Shown piece after piece: positions 7,674 through 15,867 of a stretch of DNA of 64,000 bases. Each line of letters opens with the position of its first letter. Position 1 is the stretch's first letter. The position numbers and the translations under genes were made by a program. The stretch comes from JAODBJ01 sp963782465 (lineage in GTDB: Bacteria > Actinomycetota > Acidimicrobiia > IMCC26256 > PALSA-610): positions 1 through 64,000 of the forward strand of contig CAWAJR010000003.1 in the NCBI GenBank assembly GCA_963782465.1. The letters are read 5' to 3'. The notes under the pieces are model-generated. The model was not told the DNA's origin, did not search any database, and saw only the letters and a list, made by a program, of their open reading frames with translations.

Positions 7674-8618
7674 GTGGCGAGCAAGGGCTCTACTGCGTCG
7701 ACGACTGTTCTCCGCTCGGCCAAGCGGCGAAAACGGGGCAGCGGCGGGATTGTTGCCGTCCGAGACGGTGTCTGGCGCGTCGACCTCGAGATCAAACGCG
7801 ATCCCGTAACCGGGCTCCGACGCAGGGTCTCGCGCACAATTCGGGGGACACGCAGTGACGCTGAGACTGCGCTCGCGAAGCTCAAGGTCGCTGACCACGA
7901 GAAGCGGCTGCCGCCGAAGGGCACGTCGGCCCGTTCGGTCGCAGCGGTGTTCCAGGCCTACGAGCAGGCGGTCGACGTTGGGCTGGTCGAGCTGGCGCCG
8001 AGTACCCGTATAACGATCCGGTCGGCGATGCGCACGATGAGCGCAACGGTGTTGCCCGACGGCAACGACTTCGGATCGGTGCGGCTGTCAAAATTGACGT
8101 GGCAGGACATCGAATTCATGTACGCCGGAATGAAGGCTGCCGGCCACGGCGCCGATTGGGTTCGGCGGTGCGCGACGGTGCTGTCGCGTGCCCTCGACTT
8201 GGCCCGCAAACGTGGGCTCATCGATGGCAACCCGGCGAAGGATGCCGCGCGGCCGCGGTCGACCCGCACGAAACCGTTCGCTCCGAGCGCAGACGAATTG
8301 CGCGCCGTGCTGCGGAGCGCAGCGCGGGTCGACCCTGAGGTTGCCGACGCTGCGACGATCCTCGGGAGCACCGGCATGCGCAAGGGTGAGATCCTCGGGT
8401 TGCGGTGGAGCGAGATCGATCTGCGCAGCGACGAGGTCCATGTCGGCGCGGCGATCACCGACGGCGGACGCGGTGTTGGGGTGCTGCGTAAGGCGACGAA
8501 ACGCTCCGACTGGCGAGATGTGCCGCTTACTTCCGGCCGGGCGCCCCGTCTATGCAGGGTCCGCAATACGAGGTTTCGGCGCTGGTGCGTGCATTCTATG
8601 ACGAGGTCGTTTCTCTAG
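7674..8618 (+). pseudogene. Tyrosine recombinase/integrase, truncated before the catalytic tyrosine
   Basis: A site-specific integrase would recombine the tRNA attachment site with the element. The N-terminal arm is basic (SAKRRKRGSGG, a DNA-arm binding style). A SAM-like core-binding domain spans residues about 80-180. The catalytic domain begins with box I arginine in GSTGMRKGEILGLRWSEIDL near 230-250 and reaches the lysine beta-hairpin (RKATKRSDWRDVPL near 285). The sequence then diverges into 20-odd unrelated residues and stops at 314. The HxxR box and catalytic tyrosine, normally another 80 residues on, are missing. The GTG start at 7674 lies 92 bp after the tRNA. It is inactive as written. 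Confidence 0.85.
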
Positions 8619-8619
8619 G

Positions 8620-8841
8620 GTGGACCGCGTACCGCAATGGGTGGCACAGCACCCAATCAAGTGGGGGGTAATCTCCGGCTGGTTGCTTTTCGTTGTAGTG
8701 GGACTTATGGACCGACTGTATATAGTCGGCATCCTTGTTGCACTTCCCTTCGGATTGTTGAATTGGTGGATGTGGAGAAACGGAGGTATAGCCCACCGTT
8801 GGCACGCTGCGATCTTGCGTAAGTTTCCGCCAAAGCGATAA
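8620..8841 (+). CDS. Small two-helix membrane protein inside the element, unknown
   Basis: It has 73 residues, starts at GTG (8620) one base after the truncated integrase stop, and begins MDRVPQWVAQHPIKW. Two hydrophobic segments are visible: GVISGWLLFVVVGLM and LYIVGILVALPFGLLNWWMW. A basic C-terminus (HAAILRKFPPKR) follows. Codon use is less GC-biased than in the neighbours, consistent with foreign DNA. No family is recognised. It may be a surviving cargo gene; an accidental ORF is possible, but the two clean membrane helices argue for coding. Confidence 0.5.
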   Translation: MDRVPQWVAQHPIKWGVISGWLLFVVVGLMDRLYIVGILVALPFGLLNWWMWRNGGIAHRWHAAILRKFPPKR

Positions 8842-9341
8842 GTGTCGCCGAGCCACAGCCCGCCCGGGACGTTTGTGCGCGTTGGTCGCTACCGACCCAG
8901 GATCTCTGATCTGACCCGTGGTCAAGGTCTCGCAGTGGACGACCTGCCCGATCTGATTCTGAAGTAGAGCGGTCTACAACACGGCAGTATCAAGCGGTCT
9001 GGACGGACGAATCACCGGAAGGAGCCGCAGGTCACGCCACACAGCGGACCGGTTGGTACGGGCGTCGCGACCTTGCCAAGGTTGGGGTCGCGGGTTCGAA
9101 TCCCGTCGTCCGCTCCAAGAGCCCTCGCAGATCAGCGGCCCTTTGCGGCCGCTGATTCGCGTTCCGGAGCTGACGACGCCGACAACCCTGCCCAGGCCCA
9201 TGCCGCGTAAAACCCTCGTGGGCGACGCAAGCAGTACTGCTGTCGTCATCACGTTCACGGTTGGATGGGTGCTGCGGTGCGCCTTTGCCCGTCCGACGGT
9301 AGAACTTGGTCTGCTCACCACCAACGACGAGTCAGTTTCGT
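8842..9341. other. Gene-poor stretch containing the distal attachment site
   Basis: Apart from the 46-bp repeat copy at 9070-9115, no convincing gene is visible on either strand. Short ORFs here are arginine/serine-rich and lack family motifs. Bases 8842-9069 are probably remains of the integrated element. Bases 9116-9341 are ordinary host intergenic DNA or an unrecognised leader for the next gene. Confidence 0.5.
9070..9115 (+). repeat. Attachment site, distal copy (46-bp direct repeat, tRNA-Gly fragment)
   Basis: It is an exact copy of 7538-7583: the 3' half of tRNA-Gly without its acceptor 5' strand or D arm. It cannot fold as a tRNA, so it is an attachment-site scar and not a second tRNA gene. 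It marks the far edge of the integrated element. Confidence 0.92.
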
Positions 9342-10253
9342 ATGCCCGAAGCCGATGCAACGGATCCAGCGCGCCGGTTCGAGGCGCCGTTCGACGACCC
9401 CCGGTACAACGGAAATCGTCTCTTGTGCCGCTCGCCGAACTTCACGGTGCGGTCGGAGTGGGAGGTGGTGTTCTTGGAAGGGCGCGAACTCACGCAGCGG
9501 GCTGTGATTGGCGACTTCTACGGCGACCCCGCCGAGGCGGCGATCGATGCGACTGAACGATGGTGCGTCACCGTCGGCTGCGGCTTGATCGCGTACCGGT
9601 TGACTCCACCGTGGCGCCCGTGGGACGGGCGTGTCGACGATCTGGGTCAGTGGTGGGGCCACGGACAAGATCCGCCCGAACCCCTGTGGCTCAAACATGT
9701 TCGCGCCATCGATGACCGTTTCGTCTGCGACACGAACCCCACCGACGAATGGCTCATCCAGCGGTTCGACGTAAGGCCAGACGAAAGGTCGATCCTGCTC
9801 GTCGAGCAGTGGACCGATCACGACGCGCGATTCCGAAACGAGGTACTGCACAGGTTCGTAGGGCAAGCTCTCATCGACGTCGCATTCGACGGCGCAGCAC
9901 TGACGTTCACGTTCGCCGAGACAGGCGCCGACACCCTCACCTTCACGGGCGAATGGATGTACGGCGCTCGAGCGAAACCATGGAGCCACGTCGACCCCCA
10001 CAAACTCGCAACCTCGGGAGTTGTGGACGCGCTCCGCGGCTTTCTGCCGTCTCACGTGAAGCAACTCGATTCGGGGGACGCCGGTGAGCTGACGTTCGTG
10101 CTCGCCCTCAGCTCAGACGCGGTACCGACCGAAACGGCGTACGTCGACATCCATGTCAGCGGCGACCAAGCACGAGGCGCCTGGAGTGCACGCTCGCCGA
10201 TAGGGGAAGTTGTTTCGCCCGGTGCGGCGGGTTGGCCGACGCGCCCGGTGTAG
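9342..10253 (+). CDS. Hypothetical protein, 303 residues
   Basis: It is not recognised. The ATG at 9342 (MPEADATDPARRFEAPFDDPRY) is preferred to the in-frame TTG at 9306, whose extra residues look non-coding. The protein is soluble, acidic and rich in Trp and Asp, with no signal peptide or membrane segment. It seems to have two beta-rich halves: one around residues 60-160 (WCVTVGCGLIAYRLTPPW, EWLIQRFDVRPDERSILLVE) and one around 165-300 (ALIDVAFDGAALTFTF, ADTLTFTGEWMYGA). It lies just outside the integrated element and stands alone. A sensor or immunity-like role would be guesswork. Confidence 0.65.
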   Translation: MPEADATDPARRFEAPFDDPRYNGNRLLCRSPNFTVRSEWEVVFLEGRELTQRAVIGDFYGDPAEAAIDATERWCVTVGCGLIAYRLTPPWRPWDGRVDDLGQWWGHGQDPPEPLWLKHVRAIDDRFVCDTNPTDEWLIQRFDVRPDERSILLVEQWTDHDARFRNEVLHRFVGQALIDVAFDGAALTFTFAETGADTLTFTGEWMYGARAKPWSHVDPHKLATSGVVDALRGFLPSHVKQLDSGDAGELTFVLALSSDAVPTETAYVDIHVSGDQARGAWSARSPIGEVVSPGAAGWPTRPV

Positions 10254-10790
10254 CAACGAGTACCGATGGTGCCGGCGATGATGGCGGCGCCGCGCTTCGC
10301 AAGCTGTTTCTTTTGGGGGCGGCGCGCGACCCCATCGATCCTTGCCGCGAGAGTCCGCCGAGCGAGCAGCTTCATGGTTAGCGATATTCAGCGCCGTGCT
10401 CCTTGTGCGCGCATCCGGCTCGCACCGGCCACGAACGCGAGTTCAGGCCGCGGAAGGTCGCGAAACACCGACCATCGACTCGATGGCCACTACGAGATCG
10501 CGACCGCGTTCCAGCGGACGGGTTCCGCAGTGAAGCACCGATGGCGGGACGCCGCTCGCAACCGGTTCCGACAACCACACCGTCGGGCCGAGGACCAGCG
10601 CGGTCGCGGCGGCTTCGAGGTTGAGCAGGTCGAAGCTTCGGTTGGCGCAGCGCGAGGCCGGCCATCACGGGCACGATGGCACGGGGTTCGGGGAGCCCGA
10701 TGAGGCCGCGGTCCAGGCCGCGGCACGGTGACGAACGGTTCGGCTCATGGGGGTGTACGGCGCGGTGCAGCGCCATTTACGCTCGCGTCC
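10254..10790. other. 537-bp stretch without a complete gene; possible minus-strand gene remnant
   Basis: No intact gene fits. On the minus strand, between about 10665 and 10439, one frame reads coding-like sequence ending at a stop (DLLNLEAAATALVLGPTVWL, then SVLHCGTRPLERGRDLVV) but has no upstream start. The preceding minus-strand stretch GLIGLPEPRAIVPVMAGLAL lies in another frame. This looks like a broken gene of unknown family. The rest is featureless. Confidence 0.35.
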
Positions 10791-11135
10791 GTGGCGATCA
10801 TCGGGATGCACGCGCTGCTGTACTCGTCGGAACCGGAAGCGCTACGAGCGACGCTTCGCGACGTGTTCGGCTGGGACCACGTCGACGCGCACGACGGCTG
10901 GCTGATCTTCGCACTGCCGCCATCGGAGTTGGGCGTGCACCCGGGCGATGCGCCCGCTCACGAGCTGTCGCTCATGTGCGACGACATCGCGGCGACGATG
11001 ACAGAACTCGCGGCGAAGGGCATCTGTTTCGACGGCGAACCGGTGCCTGCGGGATTCGGCATCACGGTCACGATGGTGCTGCCCGGCGACGTGCGGATGC
11101 AGCTCTACCAACCGCGCCACGCGACCGCAATCTGA
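10791..11135 (+). CDS. VOC-family (glyoxalase/dioxygenase-fold) protein
   Basis: It has 114 residues, with a GTG start at 10791 reading MAIIGMHALLYSSEPEALRATLRDVFGW. The opening strand, the helix and a closing strand pattern (VTMVLPGDVRMQLYQPRH) are typical of a single VOC repeat. A DGWLIFALPPSELGVHP stretch near residue 38 and a DIAATMTELAAKGI helix near 70 complete the fold. A potential metal histidine in MHALLY and a C-terminal acidic position are not decisive. Substrate unknown. It is probably a stand-alone gene; the next VOC gene is on the opposite strand. Confidence 0.75.
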   Translation: MAIIGMHALLYSSEPEALRATLRDVFGWDHVDAHDGWLIFALPPSELGVHPGDAPAHELSLMCDDIAATMTELAAKGICFDGEPVPAGFGITVTMVLPGDVRMQLYQPRHATAI

Positions 11136-11237
11136 GGCTGGAAGGGCCGACCAGGACGAAGCGCGGGGTGACCTCGGCCCAGCGCGACCGGCCGGTGACA
11201 ACGCATTGACGGAGCCACCGGCCGGCACGCGAGACGG

Positions 11238-11642
11238 TCAGCCGGCCGGTGCGAAGAACTCGAGGGCGATGCCGTCGGGGTCGCGGAAACTCACGCCCGA
11301 GCCGTAGGTGGCGTCCTTGATGCCACCGTGCGCGATGCCGAGCTCGTCGAGCCGGCGGGCCTGCTTCTCGAGTTCACCGCGGTCGGCGCACCCGAACGCG
11401 ACGTGGTCGAGCCCGACACGGAACTCGCTGAAACGCTCGCGCGGCGCGGGAGTGCGGTGCTGGTGCAGGCCGACGAGGGTGCCGTTGCCGAGCAGGTACA
11501 CGGTGTGGTGCATGTCGGGGTCGGTGTCTTCGTCGATGACCGACCCGGACCCGAACAGCGTCTCGTACCACGGAACGCTGACGGTGAGGTCGCGCACGGT
11601 GAGCGCGACGTGGGTGAGGGGCGGGAATTCCGGCATTTTCAT
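11238..11642 (-). CDS. VOC-family (glyoxalase/bleomycin-resistance) protein
   Basis: It has 134 residues with two beta-alpha-beta-beta-beta modules. Module 1 opens with LTHVALTVRDLTVSVPWYETLFG and module 2 with FRVGLDHVAFGCADRGELEK. The C-terminus GVSFRDPDGIALEFFAPAG is a textbook VOC ending. Candidate metal ligands are His in THVAL, His in LDHVAF and Glu in ALEFF. The ATG at 11642 (MKMPEFPP) has AAAAGGAACC directly upstream. The substrate is not known; fosfomycin or bleomycin resistance should not be assumed. It faces the divergent carboxylesterase 124 bases away. Confidence 0.85.
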   Translation of the reverse strand: MKMPEFPPLTHVALTVRDLTVSVPWYETLFGSGSVIDEDTDPDMHHTVYLLGNGTLVGLHQHRTPAPRERFSEFRVGLDHVAFGCADRGELEKQARRLDELGIAHGGIKDATYGSGVSFRDPDGIALEFFAPAG

Positions 11643-11765
11643 GGTTCCTTTTCTCGATGACGGGCACGTATACGGGGCGTCGCGCGTATTGGTTCGGTGC
11701 CGTGCACCAATTGGCAGGAACTGCAGCGATCCGGCCGGATGCACCCGCGCGTAGGCTCCGGCGCG

Positions 11766-13124
11766 ATGGGCAAGGTGCGCGCGTGGCTCGGCATCCCGTA
11801 CGCGACGGCAGCGCGGTTCGAACCGCCGGCACCGGCGGCCGCAGTCGACTTCGAGCGGTGCACCACGTTCGGGCCGGCGGCACCGCAGCGCCCGGGCTTC
11901 GCGCTGGTTCCCGACTCGCCCGTCGGCCCGACCGACGAACTCGCGTGCCTCACGCTCAACGTGTGGGCGCCGACCGGTAACCGGGATCGGCGGCCGGTGC
12001 TCGTGTGGTTCCACGGCGGTTCGTTCGTGACCGGTTCGTCGGCGCAACGTTGTTACGACGGTGCGCGCTTCGCGGCGGAGCAGGACGTGGTCGTCGTGAC
12101 GGCCAACTACCGGCTCGGCGTGCTCGGGTTCCTCGATCAGCGTTCGATCGGCGGCAACCGCGCGAACCTCGGGCTCCACGACGCAATCAGCGCGTTGCAG
12201 TGGGTGCAGGCCAACATCGGGTCGTTCGGCGGCGACCCGGCGCGCGTGACGGCGTTCGGCGAGTCGGCGGGCGGTGGGGTGTGCGTGCACCTTCTCGCGT
12301 CGGCCGCGACCCGCGGTCTGTTCGCGAACGTAATCGTGCAGAGCGGCGTGACCGACCGAACCCTCGACGCCGAGCGCGGCGCGGTCGTGGCGAGGGCGGT
12401 GTGCGACGCGGCCGGTGCCGCCGACCTCGACGGTCTCCGCGCGCTCCCGCTCGAAGCGTTGCTCGACGCCCAGGACGAGGTCGCCCCGGCACTGCTGAAG
12501 CCGGTCGGGATGATGCCGTTCCACCCGTGCGTCGACGGCGACCTGCTCGACGCGCCGCCGGCAACGGCGCTGGCGTCGGGTATCGCGGCCGGGGTCCCGC
12601 TGCTGGCCGGCTCGACCGCCGATGAGATGCGGCTGTTCCTCGATCGGGACGCGGCCGCGCCGGAACGCGACCGCCTGCTGCGACGGGTCGAGCGCTACCT
12701 CGGCGTCGACGCGGAACGGGCCGAGACGATCGTCGCGACCTACGAGCGCGAAACCGGCGCGGGCGCGTGGCCGGCGCTGTTCAGCGACGTCGAGATGCAG
12801 GTCCCGCTGCGTCGCGTGCTCGACGCGCAGGCGCGCCACGCACCCACCTTCACCTATCTCTTCACTTGGGAAGCGCCGGGTGTCGGCGCGGCCCACGCGG
12901 TCGACATCCCGTTCACGTTCGGCAATTTCGTCGACGGTTGGGCCGAATTCGTCGGCTACGACGCCGACGCCGAACGCCTCTCCCGAGCGATGCGCGACGC
13001 GTGGGCGGGGTTCGCGAACGACGGCGATCCCGGCTGGCCCGCCTACCCCGCGACGCAGGTGTTCGGGCGCACCGCGCAGGTCACGCCGGCGCATCCGTTC
13101 GCGGCGCGCCTGGCGACCCTGTAG
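11766..13124 (+). CDS. Type-B carboxylesterase/lipase
   Basis: It hydrolyses carboxylic esters and belongs to the cholinesterase-like alpha/beta-hydrolase family. The oxyanion hole is WFHGGSFVTGSS near residue 82 and the nucleophile GESAGG near 165. A catalytic acid is likely in GSTADEMRLF near 285 and the histidine in GAAHAVDIPF near 378. NYRLGVLGFLD and NLGLHDAISALQWVQ are classic family segments. The 452 residues from ATG 11766 start at VRAWLGIPYA, a normal N-terminus for cytoplasmic members; no signal peptide is seen. Its end overlaps the convergent NmrA-type gene by 44 bases. Confidence 0.92.
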   Translation: MGKVRAWLGIPYATAARFEPPAPAAAVDFERCTTFGPAAPQRPGFALVPDSPVGPTDELACLTLNVWAPTGNRDRRPVLVWFHGGSFVTGSSAQRCYDGARFAAEQDVVVVTANYRLGVLGFLDQRSIGGNRANLGLHDAISALQWVQANIGSFGGDPARVTAFGESAGGGVCVHLLASAATRGLFANVIVQSGVTDRTLDAERGAVVARAVCDAAGAADLDGLRALPLEALLDAQDEVAPALLKPVGMMPFHPCVDGDLLDAPPATALASGIAAGVPLLAGSTADEMRLFLDRDAAAPERDRLLRRVERYLGVDAERAETIVATYERETGAGAWPALFSDVEMQVPLRRVLDAQARHAPTFTYLFTWEAPGVGAAHAVDIPFTFGNFVDGWAEFVGYDADAERLSRAMRDAWAGFANDGDPGWPAYPATQVFGRTAQVTPAHPFAARLATL

Positions 13125-13881
13125 CGCTCGCGAACGCGCGTCGCGCCGGGCGGCCGAGCACCCGGCGGACGTCGGTCGATACCGCGGCGAGCGCACCGTG
13201 CGCGACGGCCTCGTAGAGATCGACGGTCGAGTCGAGGAGCCACGGGTCCATGCCGGTCGCCGCGACCGCGTTGCGCCACTGCGCGAGAGGCGGGTCGAGC
13301 CGGGTCACGCCGAGTCGCGCCGCGACTTCGTCGCCGTCGATCGCTTCGGGCCCGGTGACCACGAGCGGCCCGTCGATCTCGCGCGTGAGCGCCTCGGCCG
13401 CGACCTCGGCGATGTCGTCGGGTTCCACCCAGGCGACGCGCCCCGGCCCGAACGGCAGCACGACCCGGCCCCGCGCGAGAAGATCGCGCTGCCGCTCGAT
13501 CACGGTCGTGAAGAACGAAGGCTGCAACACCGTCGCCGCGACACTCGACGCGGCGAGCCGCCGTTCGATGGCGCGGTGATTGCCGTGCAGGCCGCGGTCG
13601 AGGCCCGCGATCGGGATGTTCGACAGCTTCACGATGCGTTGCACGCCGGCTCGCTCGGCGGCTTCGATCGCGTTCGTCTCGAGCGCGACCTGCTCGCGTG
13701 ACGGCGACGACTGCAGGAAGACAGCCCGCACGCCGGTACACGCGGCGTCGAGCGACGCCCGGTCGGCGAGATCGCAGCCGTCGCGCCGGGTGAAAGGGCG
13801 AACCACCGCGCGTCGCCCGTCGAGAAAATGCACGACACGCCGACCGAGGTCGCCGGCCGCACCGATAACGAGCACCGTCAC
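13081..13881 (-). CDS. NAD(P)-binding NmrA-like oxidoreductase/epimerase
   Basis: This is an atypical short-chain Rossmann protein of 266 residues. The GTG at 13881 starts VTVLVIGAAGDLGRRVVHFL, carrying the GxxGxxG dinucleotide loop. Further marks are AVFLQSSPSREQVALE, QRIVKLSNIP and ATVLQPSFFTTVIERQ, with the late stretch VAWVEPDDIAEVAAEAL. These match NmrA/azoreductase-like quinone oxidoreductases. A catalytic YxxxK is not evident, so it may be a redox sensor or a quinone reductase. It is divergent from the aldolase gene with only 18 bases between starts, so the promoters must overlap. Confidence 0.8.
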   Translation of the reverse strand: MTVLVIGAAGDLGRRVVHFLDGRRAVVRPFTRRDGCDLADRASLDAACTGVRAVFLQSSPSREQVALETNAIEAAERAGVQRIVKLSNIPIAGLDRGLHGNHRAIERRLAASSVAATVLQPSFFTTVIERQRDLLARGRVVLPFGPGRVAWVEPDDIAEVAAEALTREIDGPLVVTGPEAIDGDEVAARLGVTRLDPPLAQWRNAVAATGMDPWLLDSTVDLYEAVAHGALAAVSTDVRRVLGRPARRAFASATGSPGAPRTDAPA

Positions 13882-13899
13882 CCGACTACGTTGGCACAC

Positions 13900-14631
13900 A
13901 TGCGCATGCCGCGACCGGGACCGGGAATCGGGCGCGAATTGACAGTCCCGCAGCAGCTCGCCTGTGCGTTGCGCATACTCGCCCACGACGGCTGGCAGGA
14001 GAACCTGTCGGGCCACATCACCTGGGCGACGCCCGACGGGGGGATGTGGGCCAACCCGTGGGGCGTCTGGTGGGAAGAGGTGCGGGCGTCGCAGATCCTC
14101 CGGCTCGACGCCGACGGCGACATCGTCGAAGGCGACGACGACGTCACCCCCGCAGTGTTCCTCCACACCGAACTGCACCGGGTGCGTGAAGACGCAACCG
14201 TGATCGTGCACAACCACCCCTACTTCGCGACCTTGCTCGCGGTGATGGGGGAGTTGCCACGCATGGTGCACCAGAACTCGTGCATCTTCGACGGCGAGCT
14301 CGCCTTCGTCGACGAGTACGGCGGTGTCGACGACAGCGCGGGCGGGAAATGGCTCGCGCGCGAAGTGGGCGACGCTTCGGGTGTGCTCCTCGCGCATCAC
14401 GGCGCGATCGTGACCGCCCCGACCGTCGCAGAAGCGTGCTACAAGGCGACGACGTTCGAGCGCATGTGCCGGTTCACCTACGACGTGTTGCGCGCCGGGC
14501 GTGAACCGGTCGAGGTCCCGGCGCAGCCGCGGGCGGAGTTGAAAGCGGCGCTGCGGCAGAACGCGCCGAGCGCGTACTGGGACGGCGCGGTGCGAGGGTT
14601 GTTGCGTACCGAGCCCGAGGTGTTGACCTGA
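13900..14631 (+). CDS. Class II aldolase/adducin-family protein
   Basis: It has 243 residues starting MRMPRPGPGIGRELTVPQQL. Zinc ligands typical of class II aldolases are visible in VIVHNHPYF near residue 105 and VLLAHHGAIV near 165. ENLSGHITWATPDG and EVRASQILRLDADGDIVEG are the usual substrate-domain segments. The family includes fuculose-phosphate aldolase and decarboxylases of aromatic degradation. The coupling with a 2-amino-3-carboxymuconate-type amidohydrolase (stop and ATG overlap at 14629-14633) suggests a shared catabolic pathway, possibly aromatic. That pathway is inferred. Confidence 0.87.
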   Translation: MRMPRPGPGIGRELTVPQQLACALRILAHDGWQENLSGHITWATPDGGMWANPWGVWWEEVRASQILRLDADGDIVEGDDDVTPAVFLHTELHRVREDATVIVHNHPYFATLLAVMGELPRMVHQNSCIFDGELAFVDEYGGVDDSAGGKWLAREVGDASGVLLAHHGAIVTAPTVAEACYKATTFERMCRFTYDVLRAGREPVEVPAQPRAELKAALRQNAPSAYWDGAVRGLLRTEPEVLT

Positions 14632-15864
14632 TGGACATCGAGGATCTCGCCAAGTCGGAGGCGTTCGGAGGCGGCAAGGGCCGTCGCCGAAACGATCACG
14701 TGGCTGCCCGAACCTGCCCCGCGCCCTCGCCGCTACCACGTGTTCTCCGTCGACGACCATGTCGTGGAACCACCCGATGCGTTCACCGGGCGGTTCCCGA
14801 AGAAGTTCGCCGACGCCGAACCGCGTGTGGTGCCCACCGACGATGGTGGCGAGGCGTGGTTGTGGAACGGGGAACTGTTACCCAACGTCGGCTTCAACGC
14901 GGTCGTCGGCCGGCCGTCGACCGAGTACGGGTTCGAACCGACCCGTTTCGACGAGATGCGGCCCGGCGCCTGGGACGTGCACATGCGCGTCCGCGACATG
15001 GACATCGACGGCGTGTCGGCGTCGTTGTGCTTCCCGTCGTTCCTGCCCGGCTTCGTGGGCCAGCGGCTCACGCTGTGGCCATCCGACGACGAACTCGCCC
15101 TGACCGCGATGCGGGCCTACAACGACTGGCATCTCGAAGCGTGGTGCGGTGCGCACCCCGATCGTTTCGTGCCGAACCAGATCGCGTACCTGCGCGACCC
15201 GCAGATCGCGGCCGAAGAGGTGCGGCGCAACGCGGCGCGCGGGTTCAAGGCGGTCACCTTCTCGGAGGCGCCCGACAAGCTCGGGTTGGCGACGATCCAC
15301 TCGGGCTACTGGGACCCGCTGTTCGTCGCCTGCGAGGAGACGGGAACGGTCGTGTGCCTCCACGTCGGTTCGTCGGGGACGTCGCCGACGACGTCGGCCG
15401 ACGCGCCGCCCGAGATCCCGGCCGTGCTCTTCGGCGCGTACGGCATGTACTCCGCCGTCGACTGGCTCTACTCGAGGATCCCGGTGCGTTTCCCCGACAT
15501 CAAGATCTGCCTGTCCGAAGGAGGGATCGGCTGGGTGGCCGGCATCCTCGACCGGCTCGACCACTGCTACCGGTACCAGCTCGGCTACCTGCCCACCTGG
15601 CGCGACGTCGACCTTGCGCCGAGCGACGTGTTACGGCGCAACTTCTGGTTCTGTTCGCTCGACGACGACGCGGGCATGCTCGTACGCGACCGCATCGGCA
15701 TCGACCACATCCTCGTGGAGTCCGACTACCCGCACGCCGACTCGTCGTGGCCCGACACGCAGCCGATGCTCGTCCGACAACTCGAAGGGCAGGGCGTGCC
15801 CGACGACGAAGCCGATCTGATCACCTGGCACAACGCGGCGAAGTTGTTCCGCCACGAGGGCTGA
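14631..15864 (+). CDS. Amidohydrolase (ACMSD/TIM-barrel type), N-terminal frameshift
   Basis: This is a metal-dependent amidohydrolase/decarboxylase of the amidohydrolase-2 family. The ATG at 14631 overlaps the aldolase stop and reads MDIEDLAKSEAF. Near 14664 one base is lost and the frame continues as AETITWLPEPAPRPRRYHVF, then FSVDDHVVEPPDAF. The DxH-type metal opening is present as VDDHVVEP, followed by MDIDGVSASLCFPSF, FKAVTFSEAP, CLHVGSSGT and DHILVESDYPHADSSWP (late catalytic Asp/His). The domain from 14740 onward is intact. The break removes only about 12 residues of readable frame and is probably a sequence error. Confidence 0.85.
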
Positions 15865-15867
15865 AGG

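Larger units (their letters stand above)
7538..9115 (+). mobile_element. Decayed integrated element in tRNA-Gly (about 1.5 kb)
   Basis: The interval is bounded by the 46-bp direct repeats. It holds only a C-terminally truncated tyrosine integrase and one small membrane-protein ORF. Base composition falls visibly below that of the neighbours around 8630-8830. No excisionase, replication or cargo genes remain. It is best read as the remnant of an integrative element after internal deletion, or a minimal satellite that is no longer self-mobile. Confidence 0.85.

Noticed and set aside
9070..9115. Apparent second tRNA-Gly
   Set aside because: Only the 3' half of the tRNA is present; acceptor 5' strand and D arm are missing. 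It is an attachment-site copy.
11238..13196. A 652-residue minus-strand protein ending in a VOC domain
   Set aside because: The first 518 residues are antisense to the carboxylesterase gene and have shadow composition; the VOC gene has its own ATG and ribosome site at 11642.
13081..14760. A 559-residue NmrA-type protein with a long N-terminus
   Set aside because: The extra N-terminal part is antisense to the class II aldolase gene; GTG 13881 gives the normal Rossmann start.
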